The position numbers and the translations under genes were made by a program. A stretch of 64,000 bases of DNA, taken from assembly GCA_949130495.1 (NCBI GenBank), contig OX422210.1, positions 635,318,585-635,382,584 on the forward strand, read 5' to 3'. Below the pieces are notes generated by a model, which was given only the letters and a program-made list of their open reading frames with translations, made no database searches and was not told the origin of the DNA. Below, one piece after another: positions 58,785 through 64,000 of this stretch. Positions within the stretch are counted from its first letter, which is position 1, and every line of letters starts with the position of its first letter. This DNA is from Sambucus nigra (Eukaryota > Streptophyta > Magnoliopsida > Dipsacales > Adoxaceae).

Positions 58785-60180
58785 CCCATGTAAATTAACA
58801 CTTAGGTTGATCAAGTCTAAATATAAAATCATATGGGATAATGAAACAAAATAATATCATTATCAGCATAAAAAGATCAAATGAAATAATAGACAATAAT
58901 TTTGAAGCAGTGAGAAAATCCTCAAACATAACTCATAATGTCCACGATCCAAAACTATAAATAATGTTGTCAAAATAATAATACATAAATACAATTCTCA
59001 AAGAGTCTATGAATATTACAAGCCATCTATGTCTCAACATACAACTAGACATCTCAAAATAAGTTAAACAAAAAGATATATGACAACATAAGGAGATTGA
59101 AAACTCCAATGTCTCTAGAACTGATACCCTGAGAGAAGTATATCATAAGCTGACTAGATCGAAAGGCAGTCTAAGTGTGAGGTTCAGCCCTAGCACCCAG
59201 TTTCTACAAAAAAGGGGTAAAAATCCAAGCAAGTAACTTAGCTATGCAACACAAAGTAGTTATATGAATAGATGATAAAGTCACAGTTTAATAATTTAAT
59301 GAACGACCCAACCCATAAATGTAGTTGTAACAACCCTCGCTTATGAGAGTCTATTTTATATTTACATACTACGTGAGGTAATTAAATATAAAATGTTGAT
59401 TTATGGAGTAAGTATTAATTTAATGAAGAAAAGTTGATATTTACTAACTTGTCGAATATTTACTGTATGAGCATGTAAATATCCTCATGATGAGCTTTAT
59501 TGTGTCATAAGAATTTAAAATGACCCTATGAATTAAAATGGAACCGAAACTTAAAATAGATTATAAATTGTCCAAATGATAATTTGGAGGCCGTAGTTGA
59601 TTCCGGAACGTGCGAGATAGTCAAAATATGTGATATATCGTATTTTGAGGTTTTTGGCACTTTTGACTGATTATACCTTAAATATGCAGTTGTGTGTTAT
59701 TTTATCGCGGTATTGATCAATTAAGTTGGGATTTTTTTCTAAAGGCACGACTTAGTCTTACTAAGTCTTCTATTTTTCCCTAATGTCATTTCCTAAACCT
59801 AGAGAACTAGAGAGAGGAAGAGAAAGAGTAGAGAAAAGAGAAGAGATTGAAGATTGAAGAAGGATTCTTGCTTCTACATAAAGAGAATCTGCATTTGCTA
59901 GATTGAGGCAAGTTTGCTACTTGCTATATGTGTTTTAAGATGAATGATTTGTAGTGATAATGGTGTAGTGATTATGGTTCAACTAGTTTAGCGTTTTTTG
60001 TGCATTTGTGGGTTTTGAATAATTAAAGAATGATTTGGATGATTATTGATGGTTGTAGTAGTAGTTGGTAGTATTTATGGTGTATTGGGTGAAATAAAGG
60101 AGTCTGGTTTGAAAGGTTTTGAGTTGGGGTAGAAATTGGAGTCCAAGACTCCATAGCCATTCTTGGCATTTTCGCAGGAC

Positions 60181-60339
60181 CGAATCGATTCGGCCCTAGG
60201 GGCGAATCGATTCGCCTAGGTCCAGTTTCCAGGTCTTCTTAGACCGAATAGATTCGGCTAAGCCGAATCGATTCGGTAGTTTACAGAAAGTCAGTTTCCC
60301 TTGTCCGAATTGATTCGCTTTTAGGGTGAATCGATTCGT
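60181..60339 (+). repeat. CGAATCGATTCG array (E5)
   Basis: Units start about 22, 42, 19, 42 and 22 bp apart. Three are intact; others have one substitution (CGAATAGATTCG, CGAATTGATTCG, TGAATCGATTCG). Confidence 0.92.
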
Positions 60340-61150
60340 TTTCTTGCAGTTTTGAGTTAATTTTTAAATTCAATTTTAACTCACTTTTCTTTAGGATTTA
60401 GGTCTAGGAACCTTCTTGTATGAAGTAAATTTAGGGTCCTAGTGTTCTAGGTGGATTAGTTTAGTGCCCTAGATTAGAATTGGTATATATGGGACTTAGT
60501 TTGAGGGTGTGTGAAGTGATGTTAAGGCATTACTCTCATTTTTCAATTAGTAAGAGTCTAAGAGAGTATTATGTTTGTATTTGGAGACTTTAGAAATTGA
60601 TTTGTGGTATGATGGTTTATATAAAGTCCAAAAAGGAGACTTTGGAAAATAACTTGGGGAGTTTGAATGTTCTTCGAGGTTATTATAATGATGTTAAGCA
60701 CGTGTAGTTCCGGATAACCATAATGCATTTGATAAAATGTAAAATGGACAAAGTAAATGATAATTTACTAAATCATGAAATGGAAATTAATGAAATAGTT
60801 AAACACACCTCTCTAAATACCATCTTAAGGGAAGTTCGTGCGTAAGGTGAAGCCCCCTGGCTAATGAATGCAGGGTGGATATAGTCCTAGTCCATATGAG
60901 CGCTTGTTTTATATGTTTCTGCGATGGGTAGGAGATTTCGGGTGTGGTCTTGAATATCCCGCAGGCATATGGCCACTTCCCGACGTTTTCGATAGGATCC
61001 CAGGTTGTCTTATGATAGGCCCTGGAAGATGATGGTTATTTAGGGGCGCGCACAATGGGGAAACCCGGATGGGCGGTCTTAGAATCGTCATATATATATA
61101 TATATACTTATAACTATTCTAATCATCAAGTTGGACTTGATGGATATTAA

Positions 61151-61238
61151 TGCCATAAAGAGCATAAAGCACTGCCATAAAGAGCATAATATATGCCACC
61201 AAGAGCATACAATTGAGATAAGTGCCACAAAGAGCACA
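61151..61238 (+). repeat. TGCCATAAAGAGCA array (E5)
   Basis: Four units at 22, 21 and 29 bp steps, the reverse complement of the E2 array. Confidence 0.82.
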
Positions 61239-62744
61239 TGATAAAACTTGTATTCCTGATAAGGAATAGAAAGATAAGATGAAAAAGGTTTATGATTATT
61301 CTAATTCTCTTATATAATTGAATTTCACTTTATAATCATTCAACTGTATTAGTTCATTATATGATGTTATCATGCTAGAATGTCATCTTTATCATCCATG
61401 CTTAATCATTCATTATTGTCATACTTGTCATTTATCTGGTGATCACATAAAACCGGGCCCTGAACCGTTCTTCTTTCTTGTTGTGCATATATATATTGTA
61501 ACCGCTCAAGTTCTCCACCGCAAGGACGCCCGTAATGACTTCCCCATTCCAGTGACTTTTGAGGAGCCGTGACATTTTTGCGGATATCACGGGATATTTT
61601 GTGTAGACGCCTTCATTGTTGTTTTCTAGTTATGTTCGGATCTTTATTCGGGTGTGTGTCCCAAACTGTTGTAATTGTATAATGGATGTAATATGTAACT
61701 CATGGAACTTATTGTACATCGTATGTAATTTTGTTGACCGATATTTCATTCGGTCCTTTTATCGTAAAGTTGTTGTTGTTGATATACATATATACTTTTG
61801 GGGTTTCCACTTTCTTTTTCTTGTATGGGTTGTTTAAAATGCTTTCTTTAAATTACAAAACAAAATTTTTGACAACCCGTTGTTTGAATTATTGAGTTGT
61901 TATCTCGTATACTCTTTATGTTGTCACGATGCTGAGTATGATTCCATCCATGATTCCTGTATTTTTGGAGTATCTGGCTGGTCACCCCTTATTTCGAATA
62001 CCGAGTAGTCACAGTAGTCTCATAATATATTAGAATTTTCTCATTTCATATACCTAATTAATCATTTTCATTAACCAATCAATAAGTAACCAACGTGCTC
62101 AATAATTCATTAACACGTAACCAACATGTGCCATTTCCTTTCAGTCATATCAAATACATGCGGTACGCCAAGTTTAAGTAATCACATGCGTTAATATCAA
62201 TTACTTTCATTAATCGAATATGCTCATAATTAATTACCACATAACCGACATGCACCCCTTCATCTCGGCCATCTCATAAACATGTGGTACGCTAAATTTA
62301 AATAATCACATTTCACACCCTGATGCCATCTAGTATTCGCATGGCTGCCACTTGGTATTCGCATGACTGGGAATTAAAATATCATAATAAACCATAAACA
62401 TCACGTTTTACACCCTGATGCCACTTGGTATTCACATGGCTGGGAAATAACATATCATAATATCGGGGTGTCCCTCTACAGTACCCACCCATTCATTTCC
62501 ATTTAACATGTTCAATTAATATTTACATTTTAATGCGTAATTATCCACTCTGAGGAAAACTACTCAATTATCCCAATTACCTCGACTCGGCTTTACTATT
62601 TAGGATTCATTATCTATACATTAAACGGTTTTATAGAGAGCTAAAGGACACACATATCATCGAAGTGATTCTTCGTAATGGAAAGCGTAAAGTTAAAAGT
62701 TTACATTTTTGTATGATTTCACCAAGCCAACCCGTCTCTAAACT

Positions 62745-62955
62745 CCGTGTGTGGGATGTCTCACCGAAGTCAAATCCAAACAAGGAACCCTCCTGATACA
62801 CTAACGTTTAGATAGAGTAGTTGCTAAGACAATTTATTTAAGGTTTATAATGCGAGAACAGGACATTTAAGTCGTCACGACAACTCGTCTCTAAACTCCG
62901 TGTGTGGGACATGTCGTCGAAGTGAAATCTAAAAAAGGAACCCACTCATACACTT
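62745..62955 (-). repeat. Hairpin motif, two copies (E1a 5' LTR)
   Basis: Cores at 62771 and 62924, again 153 bp apart. The first has the sense strand TTTGACTTCGGTGAGA, with A-T replacing G-C in the stem and one mismatch; the second is decayed. Confidence 0.78.
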
Positions 62956-64000
62956 ACGTTTAGATAGAGTAGTTTCTAAGGCAAATCATTTACCATTTAT
63001 TAAGCAAGAGTAGGGCAAGAATTTAAATGTCTACGCGTGAAATCTCTGAATTTTTCCACACTACTATTCAACCACCAAACCATTCACAATAATTTCCCGT
63101 ACTCCTTATGACGTCTATATAGCAGAACGCACATCATCAACAGCATGGTTTCAAATATCGGTTCATATCCCATTCTTATGTTAAAGGAACATGTAATTAT
63201 TTTTTTATATGAGTATGTTAAATCATAAGGGGGGCCATTAATATATATCAATTGTCCCAAGTCTTTTACAATATTCTCGTATTGGTTATTATAACATGAA
63301 TAAGAGTTTCGTAACAAATCTCATCAATTTGGAACATACATATAAAAAGTAGTACTGCAAAAGCGTAAGGTATAACCCTACGGAGCAATTAAACTTTCCT
63401 AACTTTTTAACTATAAATTTATTTTGCATCGTCTATTTTCGTGTCCTATCTTATCAATCTTTACAAACGGGGTCAAAGTCCAAAATTATCATTTATATGT
63501 GTTGGGGCCACTAATTAATTTTCGTAAACTAATAGGCTCGACATAAATTTTTAAGTACACACAACTATTAAATTCACCTAATAAGACATAAATTAGGATT
63601 GCATACTTTTCTAAGGGTCACTAATAAATTTTATCACTAAAATTTAGTTTTGGTGAATTTAGCAAATACACACATAAAAGGAGAGGAGTAGAAAGATACT
63701 TCCCTCACATAGTGTCTCGAAATTTCTTTTCCGAGTTGATGATAAAAATCCCTTTCGACACTCCTTGAAGTTTATCTCTAAGTCTTCTTAAAAGGAAGCA
63801 ACAAAAAATATATAGGATCTCGGTTCATTAATTGACAAGAGCCTAATGAATTTAAATAACAATAATAAGTAACCAAATCTCTCCCTTACTACCAGTTATG
63901 TCTTCAGCTAATAATAAAAGAAATGGTGAAGGCAGAGGGTTAAGGAAATTTCGAGATAATGGAATAGTGCTTTGGTTATTCGGTAGCCTTTATATGCACT

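Larger units (their letters stand above)
59336..62013 (+). mobile_element. E5: solo LTR of the E2-like family
   Basis: TGTAACAACCC to GTCACA, 2678 bp, flanked by GTAGT on both sides (59331-59335, 62014-62018). No internal region, primer site or partner is present, so it is the product of LTR-LTR recombination. It is in the opposite orientation to E2. A purine tract is at 59806-59850 and a palindrome array at 60181-60339. A 60-73 codon frame in each direction has no domain. Confidence 0.92.
58787..64000 (-). repeat. 5' LTR of E1a, runs past the window; holds solo LTR E5
   Basis: Homologous to 28307-30698 plus 44052 onward. It is interrupted by 59336-62013. By comparison roughly 0.75 kb remains beyond the window end. 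Confidence 0.85.

Overview
This is plant nuclear DNA, most likely eudicot: AT-rich, without any bacterial-type gene layout, and built almost entirely of LTR retrotransposons nested in one another plus an old integrated plant pararetrovirus. I see no intact host gene, tRNA, rRNA or CRISPR array. It looks like gene-poor, repeat-rich chromatin (inference).

Layout. 1-1100: tail and 3' LTR of a Ty3-like element. 2793-about 9512: a full-length but decayed Ty1/copia element on the + strand (Copia-A). About 9.5-12.3 kb: AT-rich DNA with a (TA)46 tract and a 230-290 bp tandem duplication. About 12.3-15.24 kb and 23.69-24.93 kb, both - strand: remains of an endogenous pararetrovirus (Caulimoviridae) with RT, protease, movement-protein and coat-protein pieces. 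These are separated by an insertion that carries a complete non-autonomous Tat-type element on the - strand (16335-22880, TSD ATTAG).

26.96-64 kb is one nest. The oldest layer is a chromodomain Ty3 family on the - strand (E1), arranged as LTR-internal-LTR-internal: a 5' LTR from 58787 past the window end, an internal region at 44906-58786, a shared LTR (28307-30698 plus 44052-44905) and a second, truncated internal region (26960-28306). A copia element, E4 (30699-44046, TSD TTATG), sits in the shared LTR. A young non-autonomous Ty3 element, E2 (31643-41266, TSD TCATG), sits inside E4. A related older element, E3 (46134-56561, TSD ATCCA), sits in the E1 internal region. A solo LTR, E5 (59336-62013, TSD GTAGT), sits in the 5' LTR of E1. 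All these duplications were read directly from the sequence.

How the parts relate. None of the elements can encode a full replication set: gag is missing or broken and pol carries stops or altered catalytic residues. Yet E2 has nearly identical LTRs, so it was probably copied with proteins supplied in trans. The most interesting material is non-coding. (a) The LTRs of E2, E3 and E5 hold arrays of the 12-bp palindrome CGAATCGATTCG spaced about 21 or 42 bp, and the unrelated Tat LTR holds a similar 22-bp-phased array of GACCGGTCGACC. (b) A roughly 60-bp motif with a stem-loop (often a UUCG loop, with pairing kept by compensating changes) occurs ten times in LTRs and internal regions of E1, E2 and E3. 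(c) The Tat element has an unrecognised ORF with a repeated SRPMTFGE-like block and an internal copy of its polypurine tract.
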